Source: Colimorpha sp045222295
GTDB taxonomy: Bacteria > Bacteroidota > Bacteroidia > Bacteroidales > P3
DNA: 64,000 bases
Assembly (NCBI GenBank): GCA_045222295.1
Contig: JBGUXP010000015.1
Coordinates: forward strand, 62,001-126,000
Direction of reading: 5' to 3'
The position numbers and the translations under genes are program-made. The notes beneath the pieces are model-generated. The model saw only the letters and a list, made by a program, of their open reading frames with translations. It did not search any database and was not told where the DNA came from. Positions 42,476 to 50,944 of the stretch are shown here, in pieces (position 1 is the first letter of the stretch; each line of letters begins with the position of its first letter).

Positions 42476-45400
42476 TTACCTCACATTCGCTTCAAGCGCA
42501 GCCCTGACTTTATTTTTTATCTCCAAAGCCCTCTTCTCCGCCACTCCGTGACGTTTAGGACGGAAGAGGTCGGCATATATCACCTTGCCCAATTTAATCT
42601 TGGGATGAGTGATGCTTCCTTTCACGTCTACTCCCACCTTAGCCAAGAGGGGGTTCTTCAGGAGCTCGAGATGATAGGCACAATCCTTGTTGATTCCCTG
42701 TACTCCTGAGATACATATCTGGTAACTCCCCATACTCAGCAAGAATGGCAGCACCTCAATCTCGGTCCCGTGACCATCATCCATGCAGGTCATCTCCACA
42801 CTCAGACTGTCTATCTTTATCTTGTCGTCCTTATCTTTCCAGCTTTTAAATTTCATAAACTTGGCGATAGTGGCGATATCACTGTTGTCCATCACCACTA
42901 AGTTTTTACCCGAGATGGCGGCGGCACCTTTCACCGACGACATCTTCGGATGGTAGAAAGCATCCAGATACGACTCACCTGCCAAGTGGAAGTTGGCGTT
43001 GCCGTTGAATGCCGACAGCATCGGCACCAGCGTGTCAACGGCAGGAATCATGTCCAACAATTCGTCAATCTGAATGTCCAGCAAGTGGAAATCAATGGCG
43101 GCAAAGAGGTTGCCCGGTCGCGGCGACCGGTAGAGGGCCGTTAGCTGCATCGTAGCAGCTTTGCACACAAAGCCCATCTGGTCCAACACCACACGCCCGT
43201 CATTCACCGTCAGCGCGCCCGCCACGTCGTGCAGGTCATTGCCAAAGGCGATACTACGCTTGATATGTGTATGAAGCGTTACATTCACATCCCGCGGCAC
43301 AATGAACGGATTGGCCTCGGCAGGCACTGCATCCTCCTTCCTCATAGCCTCCAGACTGTCCTTGTCGCTACCCATGCCGCTGAACATGCTCATCATCTGG
43401 TCCACATCAGCATAGTCCGAGGTGAAATTCAAGTCGCCCTTCAGCATGGCCTTGTGGTCCAGCCAGTCTTCCAGATTCTCCACCTCCCCATAGATTTCAA
43501 AGTCCGAATGTCCCATCTTCACCTTGGCGGTATGGATGTCGAGAACAGCGGGAGAATAAGCCATATTAAATTCAGTGACACGCACATTCTCTGGCATCTG
43601 CGGTGTATAGAGAAGCAGATTGTCGACAGTCACATTGAAGCGTGGGTTATACTGCTTAATGACATTCTGCTTGGTGGAGTCGAGCCGCACCGAACCTCCG
43701 AGTTTAAGCTCGCTGAGAAGCAGAATCGTCGAATCCATCTTTGCATCCGTCTCCCCTACCTTGATATCAAAGGCTGCGGCCAACTGTTCTTTCATCACAT
43801 TGTTGACTCCTACCTTGATAGAGGCATTTTCCAGGTCAAGGTTCATCTTCTTCCCGTTCTCCACATTTACCTTTCCACTTATCATCTGCACGTCGGCCAT
43901 CTTTCCTTTCTGCTTGGAAGGCATCTGTAAGGCGATGTCGAGAATCTTCGCATCAGCATGCAGGCTGTCGTAAGTCACATAGAGATTCTTGAGCTTGACA
44001 GTGCCGTTGGCTTTCATCTTGTCGTAGGCCTGCTTCTGCAGTTGGCTCATCTTGAAATTGGCTTTCAGATCGAGGTCGGCATTACCTTTAGCCATGAATT
44101 TTATCCCCTTGGGAATCATCGGTTCCACATCCTCCAGCGGAAGCGTTCCTTTCACGTTGGCATCGACCCGCATATCGCCCAGCAGGTTGTCCACACGGCC
44201 GCTCGCCGTCAAATCCGTGCCCTGCGTGTGGGCTCTCAAACCCTCTATGGTGACATAACTCTCTTTCTGCTTGTCGGGATTGATGCCGAAACCTACCTTG
44301 CCCTTAATCTTGGTCAGCTTGTAGGGCAGCATCTTCGGGGCATGAAAACGGCCGTCGGTCAACGTGACATATCCGCCTACTCCCGGCATCGTGCTGTCCG
44401 TCAAGCTGCCCGTGGCTGCCACCACAAAGCCCACCTCGCCGTCCAGTTCCATGCCCTTGCGGAACGTTACATACTGCGCGGGAATGATGTCCAGCAGCGG
44501 CGCCACCCGCCAGTCGCCGTCAGTCTCCACTGCCATATCCAACATCAAAGGTTTCCCATCGCGAGGCAGGTAACACTGGCCGTTAAGCATCAACCCATAG
44601 TCGTCAATCTTTATTTTCGAGTCGCTGAGCCACACCTCCTTCTTGTTGAGTTTCACCACCACGTCGGGCATCTCCACCTCCAGAAGCTCTTTCTTCGACC
44701 CGCGCAGTTTCTCGTTGATCATCTCCGTGCCCCCAACTTCAAGTTTTCCCTCATCGACTCCAAGACTCATCTTGCAGCGAGCTTCATCCATGTCGCCAAC
44801 TCCGTTGAGGTTCAATTTACAGTCTTCCCACCAACTTTCAACCACAGAATTACACAGCGAGTCGTAGTGTTGCACAATCATCACCCCACTACCCAACTCC
44901 ACCTCGGCATCCAACTTCTCATCCAGCAGGGAGCCCTTTACATCCAACTCCACATCAGACATATCCAAACGGGTAAACGCCTCACCCTTGCCCCGCATTG
45001 TAAAGCAGAGCTCGTCGCTCTCAAGTTCCAGTTTCCCATCGACATCGCTGCCGTCCATCATGCCTTTCAGGTAGAGGTCCAAAGCCTCCACCGAAGCCTC
45101 CATCTCACCATCCTTGATGAAGTCGACATTGAGGTTGTTTATCTTAATCTTCTTCAGGTCTATCAGTTCCGGCAACTTCGAAGTGCCTGTATCTTCCTTC
45201 TCGCTCTTGGGGAAGATGTCGAAGTTGGCCTCGCCGTCGCTATTGATGTAGAGGTTGGCTGTGGCATTGTCCATTATCACCTGATGGACAATCACCTTGC
45301 CATCCCTTAGGAAAGCCTTAATGTCGATACCTACGGTGAGGCTGCCTATCTTGGCCACCGTATCGTTGGCAAAGGGCTGCAACGGGTTTATAATCACCAC

Positions 45401-45628
45401 ATCCTCTATCTTCAGGCCCGCGTCGGGGAAGGTGGAGAGGAGTGTCAAGTCGACGTTGCCGAATTTGGCCTCGCAGGTGATAAAGTTGCCGGCCAGGCTG
45501 TTGACAATCTTGGTGAGCTTGCTAGGCGTGAAGATAAGCCACAAAGCAACAATCACCGTCAGCACTATCAGTCCCAACAGCGAGCCCAGCGAGATCCAAG
45601 CAATCTTCCAGCCTTTCTTTATCTTCAT
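42476..45628 (-). CDS. AsmA family protein
   Basis: 1050 residues. An N-terminal membrane anchor (WISLGSLLGLIVLTVIVALW) is followed by the AsmA domain (KLTKIVNSLAGNFITCEAKF, NVDLTLLSTFPDAGLKIEDV) and a very long beta-rich region, ending with a second AsmA-type segment (VKGSITHPKIKLGKVIYADL). AsmA-like proteins form hydrophobic grooves in the periplasm that carry phospholipids or act in envelope assembly. The region is preceded by a 4-base overlap with a small lipoprotein. A large plus-strand frame of 450 codons across its middle is a shadow. Confidence 0.9.
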   Translation of the reverse strand: MKIKKGWKIAWISLGSLLGLIVLTVIVALWLIFTPSKLTKIVNSLAGNFITCEAKFGNVDLTLLSTFPDAGLKIEDVVIINPLQPFANDTVAKIGSLTVGIDIKAFLRDGKVIVHQVIMDNATANLYINSDGEANFDIFPKSEKEDTGTSKLPELIDLKKIKINNLNVDFIKDGEMEASVEALDLYLKGMMDGSDVDGKLELESDELCFTMRGKGEAFTRLDMSDVELDVKGSLLDEKLDAEVELGSGVMIVQHYDSLCNSVVESWWEDCKLNLNGVGDMDEARCKMSLGVDEGKLEVGGTEMINEKLRGSKKELLEVEMPDVVVKLNKKEVWLSDSKIKIDDYGLMLNGQCYLPRDGKPLMLDMAVETDGDWRVAPLLDIIPAQYVTFRKGMELDGEVGFVVAATGSLTDSTMPGVGGYVTLTDGRFHAPKMLPYKLTKIKGKVGFGINPDKQKESYVTIEGLRAHTQGTDLTASGRVDNLLGDMRVDANVKGTLPLEDVEPMIPKGIKFMAKGNADLDLKANFKMSQLQKQAYDKMKANGTVKLKNLYVTYDSLHADAKILDIALQMPSKQKGKMADVQMISGKVNVENGKKMNLDLENASIKVGVNNVMKEQLAAAFDIKVGETDAKMDSTILLLSELKLGGSVRLDSTKQNVIKQYNPRFNVTVDNLLLYTPQMPENVRVTEFNMAYSPAVLDIHTAKVKMGHSDFEIYGEVENLEDWLDHKAMLKGDLNFTSDYADVDQMMSMFSGMGSDKDSLEAMRKEDAVPAEANPFIVPRDVNVTLHTHIKRSIAFGNDLHDVAGALTVNDGRVVLDQMGFVCKAATMQLTALYRSPRPGNLFAAIDFHLLDIQIDELLDMIPAVDTLVPMLSAFNGNANFHLAGESYLDAFYHPKMSSVKGAAAISGKNLVVMDNSDIATIAKFMKFKSWKDKDDKIKIDSLSVEMTCMDDGHGTEIEVLPFLLSMGSYQICISGVQGINKDCAYHLELLKNPLLAKVGVDVKGSITHPKIKLGKVIYADLFRPKRHGVAEKRALEIKNKVRAALEANVR

Positions 45629-46014
45629 GGATTAACCCTTTCCAACTTCGTTGTCCTTCCGTAAATATCCTCCCACCGCACCATCGACGACGAAATTTCC
45701 TTGATGGTATACAACTTCACAATATCGATGCCGCCAAGCTCACCACTGCCTTTAAACTCCACTTCCAGCTCGTCGCCACCATTAATTGTCCATGTGAAAT
45801 CGCCGTTGTTCTCGTCCTCAGGGTCGAACTCGCCACGGTTCACCAGATTTCCTGTGCCGTTACTCTCAAACGTCCAGTAGTATTGCGTACCTTCCTTCAC
45901 CCACTCACCATACAACTGGCTAGGACTCACCTCCAGATGGTCGTCCTTGCCGCAACTCCACACCAGCGCGCACGCGCACACGAGAAAACAAAAGGATAAA
46001 AAATTCTTCTTCAC
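45625..46014 (-). CDS. Small lipocalin-like lipoprotein
   Basis: 129 residues with a lipoprotein signal (ACALVWSC, lipidated Cys21). The mature part has the L-Y-G-E-W strand start and beta pattern of lipocalin-like lipoproteins: SQLYGEWVKEGTQYYWTFES, GDFTWTINGGDELEVEFKGS, VRWEDIYGRTTKLERV. No ligand or partner is evident. It is coupled to the AsmA gene by a 4-base overlap, suggesting a shared envelope role. Confidence 0.75.
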   Translation of the reverse strand: MKKNFLSFCFLVCACALVWSCGKDDHLEVSPSQLYGEWVKEGTQYYWTFESNGTGNLVNRGEFDPEDENNGDFTWTINGGDELEVEFKGSGELGGIDIVKLYTIKEISSSMVRWEDIYGRTTKLERVNP

Positions 46015-46043
46015 CGACTTTAAGACTTTACGACCTTTTGACT

Positions 46044-46571
46044 TTACGACTTTACGACATACACATCCTTCAAGGTACGTCCCTGCTCGTCGTAATCCAA
46101 TCCGTAGCCCACGATAAACTCATTGCCTATTTCGCGGCCTACATAGTCCACCTTGTAGTCTCCCTTGAAAGCATTGGGCTTGAAAAACAACGTGCAGATT
46201 CTCACGCTCCGCGGCTTCAACGCCCACACGCTCTGCAGCATTCTCTTCATCGAGAATCCCGAATCCACCACGTCCTCGATAATCAGCACATCTCGGCCTT
46301 CCAGTTCCGGTGGGAAGGGCAACATGCACTTCACCTCGCCCGTGCTGCTCATGCCGCTATATGACGCATAGCGCACAAAACACACCTCACACGGCACCGT
46401 AAAGCGCCGCACCAGGTCGGAGGCAAACATAAACGAGCCCGTCAGAATGGGGCACGCCACAAGATCCTTCCCTTCATAATCCTTGCTCACCTCGTCGGCC
46501 AGCCGACGCACAATTTTGTTAATTTCCTCCTCGGGAATAAAAATCTCGAAATCTTTGTCTTTAACCTTCAT
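46044..46571 (-). CDS. hpt: Hypoxanthine phosphoribosyltransferase
   Basis: 175 residues, usual length. The PRPP-binding motif is DVLIIEDVVDSGFSM; other family elements are CPILTGSFMFASDLVRRF and the C-terminal YVGREIGNEFIVGYGLDYDE with the purine-binding residues. It salvages hypoxanthine (and often guanine) to the nucleotide. Found in the pyrE operon, so purine and pyrimidine enzymes share the transcript with envelope genes. The 29-base gap after it is a run of ACTTTACGA-type simple repeats. Confidence 0.95.
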   Translation of the reverse strand: MKVKDKDFEIFIPEEEINKIVRRLADEVSKDYEGKDLVACPILTGSFMFASDLVRRFTVPCEVCFVRYASYSGMSSTGEVKCMLPFPPELEGRDVLIIEDVVDSGFSMKRMLQSVWALKPRSVRICTLFFKPNAFKGDYKVDYVGREIGNEFIVGYGLDYDEQGRTLKDVYVVKS

Positions 46572-46587
46572 ACCTAGAACTTAGAAT

Positions 46588-47418
46588 TTAGAAATCTGAA
46601 CTCTCCATCACCACTCGCAATCCATACAGCTCATACTTGCCCGTCGGCAGGTACCAGCCACGGTCATACACCGTGCAAGCTGCCGACGTGCTTCCATAAT
46701 GGCCACCGCGCAACACCCGATTCTCCCCCTCCCGTGGTCCACGGGGATTCGTCTGCTCGGCATCCGTGTACTCTTCCACCCAATCTTGACACCATTCCGC
46801 CACGTTGCCACTCATGTCATACAATCCCCTGGCATTGGGTTGCAACTGTCCCACCGCATGCGTCTTTCCCTCGCTGTTCACACAGAACCAGCAGTAGCGC
46901 TCCAAATCCTTGCGGTCGGCACATCCTGCGTATGGGAAACGCGAACCGCCTCTGGCGGCATACTCCCACTCCGCCTCCGTAGGCAGACGGAAACGCCGTC
47001 CCGTCAGCTGGCTCAACAACATACAAAACTGCTGTGCCTCCACCCACGATACACTCTCCACTGGGAAGTTGTCACCCTTAAACTTCGACGGGTTATCACC
47101 CATCACCGCCCGCCATAGTGCCTGCGTGACTTCAAAACGGCCAATATAGTATCCGTCAACGGTCACCTTATGCTCGGGCTTAGCCAGCATATAGGTCAAC
47201 TTGACACCTTTCGGAGTCGCGTTATTTCCCATGGAGAACGTGCCACCTTGCACCCACACCATTTCCACCGACACCTCGTCAGTCACCTTCACCGCCAGGA
47301 CACTGTCTTGCGCAGCGCAATCAGGTAAAAAATAAAAAGTAAAAACCAAAAGACACACCATCGCCCAAGAAGCGATAATATGTGAGACCTGCGTGCTCAT
47401 ATTTTTTTTAGTTTTCAC
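46588..47418 (-). CDS. Exported SUMF1/formylglycine-generating-enzyme-domain protein
   Basis: 276 residues. A long signal peptide ends near CAAQ (residue 36). The rest is an FGE-sulfatase domain: VWVQGGTFSMGNNATPKG, YYIGRFEVTQALWRAVMGDN, FRLPTEAEWEYAARGG, ARGLYDMSGNVAEWCQDWVE and RVLRGGHYGS. These are the conserved fold elements; the catalytic Cys pair of true formylglycine-generating enzymes is not obvious, so this is more likely one of the non-catalytic family members common in Bacteroidetes, including T9SS component GldK/PorK. The distance from porW and the size differ from PorK, so that link is only a possibility. Confidence 0.82.
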   Translation of the reverse strand: MKTKKNMSTQVSHIIASWAMVCLLVFTFYFLPDCAAQDSVLAVKVTDEVSVEMVWVQGGTFSMGNNATPKGVKLTYMLAKPEHKVTVDGYYIGRFEVTQALWRAVMGDNPSKFKGDNFPVESVSWVEAQQFCMLLSQLTGRRFRLPTEAEWEYAARGGSRFPYAGCADRKDLERYCWFCVNSEGKTHAVGQLQPNARGLYDMSGNVAEWCQDWVEEYTDAEQTNPRGPREGENRVLRGGHYGSTSAACTVYDRGWYLPTGKYELYGLRVVMESSDF

Positions 47419-47433
47419 CTTTTAGTTTTTACT

Positions 47434-48090
47434 TTACATGTTCATGTGTTCTTCGCTCCACTGTTCCGGATTCACACGCCACTTGGCCAGACTCTCCATA
47501 GCCTCGGGTTGGATATACTCGCACTCCTTGGCCACCTTCACCAGCGTATCATAATCCGTCAGCGTCATCAATTCGACATTCTCGTTGGCAAAGTTGTCGG
47601 CAGCCACCTGGAGACCATAGGTGAAGATAGCAGCCATGCCCTTCACGATGCAGCCCTTCTCTCTCAGGGCCTTCACTGCGATGAGCGAGCTCTTGCCGGT
47701 GGAGACGAGGTCCTCAATGACCACAACGGACTGACCCTCGTGGATCTCACCCTCAATCTGGTTCGTCAGACCGTGGCTCTTCTGCTCCGAGCGCACATAC
47801 ACGAAAGGTTTTCCCAGTTCCTGGGCAACCAGCGCGCCTTGGGCAATGCCGCCGGTGGCCACACCAGCAATCACATCCACATCACCCCACGCCTCCTTCA
47901 CTATCTCGGTGAAACGCTGGCGGATGAATGTGCGAATCACAGGATAGGACAACGTCACTCGGTTGTCACAATAAATGGGCGATTTTCGCCCTGAAGCCCA
48001 TGTGAAAGGATGCTCGTTATTGAGCTTTACCGCTTTCACTGTCAGTAAGAATTCTGCCGTCTTTGCGGCCATGTCTTTGTTTGTAATCAT
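47434..48090 (-). CDS. pyrE: Orotate phosphoribosyltransferase
   Basis: 218 residues from the Met at 48090 (MITNKDMAAKTAEFLL); a Met at 48105 or at 48072 is also possible. Motifs: HPFTWASGRKSPIYCDNRV near the N terminus, GVATGGIAQGALVAQEL, the loop VRSEQKSHGLTNQIEG with catalytic Lys, and the PRPP motif VVVIEDLVSTGKSS. It converts orotate and PRPP to OMP in pyrimidine synthesis. First gene of the long minus-strand unit; the -7 element lies so close upstream that the transcript has almost no leader if the start at 48090 is right. Confidence 0.94.
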   Translation of the reverse strand: MITNKDMAAKTAEFLLTVKAVKLNNEHPFTWASGRKSPIYCDNRVTLSYPVIRTFIRQRFTEIVKEAWGDVDVIAGVATGGIAQGALVAQELGKPFVYVRSEQKSHGLTNQIEGEIHEGQSVVVIEDLVSTGKSSLIAVKALREKGCIVKGMAAIFTYGLQVAADNFANENVELMTLTDYDTLVKVAKECEYIQPEAMESLAKWRVNPEQWSEEHMNM

Positions 48091-48094
48091 GCTG

Positions 48095-48102
48095 CAAAAA
48101 TA
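48095..48102 (-). promoter_or_regulatory. Likely -7 element of the pyrE operon
   Basis: TATTTTTG on the minus strand matches TAnnTTTG; no TTTG lies at the right distance upstream. Transcription would begin within a few bases of the pyrE start codon. Confidence 0.55.
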
Positions 48103-48185
48103 CAACTTTTTTTTATTATAGTAGAAACTTTTTTATCAACAGCGGAAAAGGCACCACAATACCCTAGTGGAAAACTCGTACTTTG

Positions 48186-48251
48186 TACCTACCAAACCCA
48201 TATCAACTCCTTACCAACTCCTACCACAGTAGGAGATGATTGGGCAATAAT
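48186..48251. repeat. Family 3 intergenic palindromic repeat, copy 3
   Basis: Core CAACTCCTAC-CACA-GTAGGAGATG (48215-48238), preceded by TACCTACCAAACCC and ended by GGCAATAAT. It is about 21 bases shorter than copies 1 and 2 between core and end. Confidence 0.75.
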
Positions 48252-48386
48252 CGGTCATTAAAATACCATTTTTAACATTTATTATGAAAGTTCAACCTAC
48301 GTAGACACAATAACAACACATCTCCAAAGAGGGGTCGTGAGGGCGTGGTTTAACGGATGAAAAAAAAAGCGGTGAGAAACATTTTT

Positions 48387-48417
48387 TTTGGTATTTTAAC
48401 AAAAACATCTATATTTG
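48387..48417 (+). promoter_or_regulatory. Promoter of hppA
   Basis: TTTG (48387-48390), 19 bases, TATATTTG (48410-48417): identical in form to the mmd promoter and a perfect match to the phylum consensus. Transcription should start near 48424, about 36 bases before the ATG. Confidence 0.88.
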
Positions 48418-48459
48418 TACTTCGATTTTGAAAAGGATAAAAATCAAAATTTACTAGAT

Positions 48460-50865
48460 ATGAAGAAATTAACTTTATCACTCCTCGCATTGGCAACGCC
48501 AATTATGGCATTTGCCAGTGAAGCGGACCTCGAAATGCCGACAGGTTTCGCCTCGAATCCCGACGCTTCCATCCTCTACTGGGGCTTCGCCGTGGTCATT
48601 CTCGGCCTACTGTTCGGATTCTGGCAGTTCAACAAGGTGCGCAAGCTCAAGGCTCACCAGTCGATGCTCGAAATCGGCAACGTTATCTTCAAGACCTGTT
48701 CGACCTATCTCAAGCAGCAGGGCAAGTTTCTCCTGCTCCTCTTCGTCTTCATCGGTGCCGCCATCGCACTGTATTTCGGCGTGCTGAGCAAGATGAACGC
48801 CGGCGCCGTGGTGCTGATTCTGGCCTGGACGGTCATCGGCATCCTGGGCAGCTACAGCGTGGCCTGGTTCGGTGTCCGCATGAACACCTTCGCCAACGCC
48901 CGCATGGCTTTTGCCTCGCTGCGCCGCAAACCCCTCGACCTGCTGAACATCCCGCTGCGTGCCGGTATGAGCATCGGCATCGTCCTCATCTGCGTCGAGC
49001 TGGTTCTCATGCTCATCATCCTGCTTTTCATGCCCGAGAATCTGGCCGGCAGCTGCTTCATCGGCTTTGCCATCGGTGAGAGCCTCGGCGCCAGCGCCCT
49101 GCGTATCGCCGGCGGTATCTTCACCAAGATTGCCGACATCGGAAGCGACCTAATGAAGGTGGTCTTCAAGATTGGCGAGGACGACCCGCGCAACCCCGGC
49201 GTCATCGCCGACTGCACCGGCGACAATGCCGGCGACTCCATTGGACCCACCGCCGACGGCTTCGAGACCTACGGTGTCACCGGCGTAGCTCTCGTCTCTT
49301 TTATCCTCCTCGCTGTCCCAGACCCCTCGATGCAGGTGAAACTTCTGGTCTGGATCTTCGTTATGCGTATTCTCGGTATCATCGCCTCTGTGCTTTCCTA
49401 CTATATTAATGGTGCTATCGCTAAAGCCAAGTATCGCAACGCCGACGACATCAACTTTGAGAAACCCCTGACCTCTCTGGTGTGGATCACTTCTATCCTG
49501 AGTATCATCGGCACCTTCTGCGCCAGCTACGCCATCCTCGGCCATGTCGAGGGTATGCCCAACCTCTGGCTCGCCTTGAGCATCATCATCTCCTGCGGCA
49601 CGCTGGGTGCTGCCCTCATCCCCGAGTTCACCAAACTCTTCACCTCCCCCACTTCCAAGCATGTCAAAGAGGTTGTCAAAGCCTCTGAGCAGGGCGGCGC
49701 TTCGCTGAACATCCTCTCCGGCCTCGTGGCCGGCAACATGGGCGGCTTCTGGACCGGCATCGTTTTCTTCGTCCTGATGCTCATTGCCTACTTCGCATCC
49801 TTCGCCTTCGGCATTGAGCCCGTCTTCGGCCCCTACTACAGCATCTTCGCCTTCGGCCTCGTGGCCTTCGGTATGCTGGGCATGGGTCCTGTGACCATCG
49901 CCGTCGACAGCTACGGTCCCGTGACCGACAACGCCCAGAGCGTCTACGAACTGAGCCTCATTGAGGACGATATCGACCGCACCACCAAGGAGGTGGAAAG
50001 CGAGTTCGGCTTCAAGCCCGACTTTGAGAAAGCCAAATACTATCTCGAGGCCAATGACGGCGCTGGCAACACCTTCAAGGCCACTGCCAAGCCGGTGCTC
50101 ATCGGCACCGCCGTGGTGGGTGCCACCACGATGATCTTCTCTCTCATTCTGATGATTCAGAAGACCCTCGGTATTGACCCCGCCAGCATCCTCAACCTGC
50201 TGAACCCCTACAGCATCCTCGGCTTCATCCTCGGTGGCTGCGTCATCTACTGGTTCACTGGCGCCTCCATGCAGGCCGTCACCACGGGTGCCAACCGCGC
50301 TGTGGAATACATCAAGGACAACATCAAGCTTGACGCCAATGCCCCCAAGAAGGCCGATATCGCCAAGAGCCAGGAAGTGGTCAAGATTTGCACCAACTAT
50401 GCCCAGAAGGGAATGATCAATATCTTCATCGCCATCTTCTGCTTCGCCCTGGCCTTCGCCTGCCTCTCGAGCCCCGAGAGCATCGGAGGGCAGAATGCCG
50501 TGTGCCTCTTCATCAGCTACCTCATCTCCATCGCCGCCTTCGGCCTGTTCCAGGCTGTCTTCATGGCTAACGCCGGCGGTGCTTGGGACAATGCCAAGAA
50601 GGTTGTTGAGGTCGACATGAAAGCCAAGGGCACCGAGCTGCACGATGCCAGCGTCGTCGGCGACACCGTGGGCGACCCCTTCAAGGACACCTCTTCCGTG
50701 GCTCTGAACCCCATCATCAAGTTCACCACCCTCTTCGGTGTCCTCGCCATGGAGATTGCCATCAGCGCCAGCTTCCGCAGCCTGGCCCCTTGGTTCGGCG
50801 TGGTGTTCCTGCTCGTAGCCCTCTATTTCGTCTACCGCTCATTCTACAAGATGCGCATCAAGTAG
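48460..50865 (+). CDS. hppA: Membrane-bound proton/sodium-pumping pyrophosphatase
   Basis: 801 residues from the start at 48460; a longer frame from 48415 begins upstream of the expected transcript start. About sixteen membrane segments. The pyrophosphate site is marked by DDPRNPGVIADCTGDNAGD, with SIGPTADGFETYG, DNAQSVYELS and the C-terminal DASVVGDTVGDPFKDTSS. It hydrolyses PPi and pumps H+ and/or Na+ out of the cytoplasm. The GNTFKATAKP segment lies where K+-dependent and independent types differ, but I cannot decide ion specificity from it. N-terminal extension MKKLTLSLLALATPIMAFAS looks like a signal sequence, as in other Bacteroidetes. Monocistronic, with an overlapping terminator/promoter downstream. 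Confidence 0.95.
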   Translation: MKKLTLSLLALATPIMAFASEADLEMPTGFASNPDASILYWGFAVVILGLLFGFWQFNKVRKLKAHQSMLEIGNVIFKTCSTYLKQQGKFLLLLFVFIGAAIALYFGVLSKMNAGAVVLILAWTVIGILGSYSVAWFGVRMNTFANARMAFASLRRKPLDLLNIPLRAGMSIGIVLICVELVLMLIILLFMPENLAGSCFIGFAIGESLGASALRIAGGIFTKIADIGSDLMKVVFKIGEDDPRNPGVIADCTGDNAGDSIGPTADGFETYGVTGVALVSFILLAVPDPSMQVKLLVWIFVMRILGIIASVLSYYINGAIAKAKYRNADDINFEKPLTSLVWITSILSIIGTFCASYAILGHVEGMPNLWLALSIIISCGTLGAALIPEFTKLFTSPTSKHVKEVVKASEQGGASLNILSGLVAGNMGGFWTGIVFFVLMLIAYFASFAFGIEPVFGPYYSIFAFGLVAFGMLGMGPVTIAVDSYGPVTDNAQSVYELSLIEDDIDRTTKEVESEFGFKPDFEKAKYYLEANDGAGNTFKATAKPVLIGTAVVGATTMIFSLILMIQKTLGIDPASILNLLNPYSILGFILGGCVIYWFTGASMQAVTTGANRAVEYIKDNIKLDANAPKKADIAKSQEVVKICTNYAQKGMINIFIAIFCFALAFACLSSPESIGGQNAVCLFISYLISIAAFGLFQAVFMANAGGAWDNAKKVVEVDMKAKGTELHDASVVGDTVGDPFKDTSSVALNPIIKFTTLFGVLAMEIAISASFRSLAPWFGVVFLLVALYFVYRSFYKMRIK

Positions 50866-50887
50866 AAAATGTTAAAATGTAAACTTT

Positions 50888-50920
50888 TTTGCGGTGCAAA
50901 GAAATTATTTCGTATCTTTG
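50888..50920 (+). promoter_or_regulatory. Promoter of atpD
   Basis: TTTG (50888-50891), 21 bases, TATCTTTG (50913-50920). The start of transcription would be near 50927. The -7 element lies inside the right arm of the hppA terminator hairpin. Confidence 0.75.
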
Positions 50921-50936
50921 CACCGCAATTTTTTTA
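50891..50936 (+). terminator. Terminator of hppA
   Basis: GCGGTGCAAAG (50891-50901) pairs perfectly with CTTTGCACCGC (50916-50926) across a 14-base loop, then AATTTTTTTA follows. It overlaps the atpD promoter. Confidence 0.8.
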
Positions 50937-50944
50937 TATAGTAT

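Larger units (their letters stand above)
48106..48459. other. Intergenic region between pyrE and hppA
   Basis: Divergent intergenic DNA with the pyrE -7 element at its left edge, Family 3 repeat copy 3 (48186-48251), and the hppA promoter (48387-48417). The stretch 48252-48386 shows nothing recognisable. Confidence 0.8.

Noticed and set aside
43958..45310. 450-codon plus-strand frame opposite the AsmA gene
   Set aside because: His/Gln-rich translation with no family resemblance, antisense to a full-length AsmA protein.
49150..50643. 497-codon minus-strand frame opposite hppA
   Set aside because: Glu/Gly/Asp-rich shadow of a membrane protein gene.
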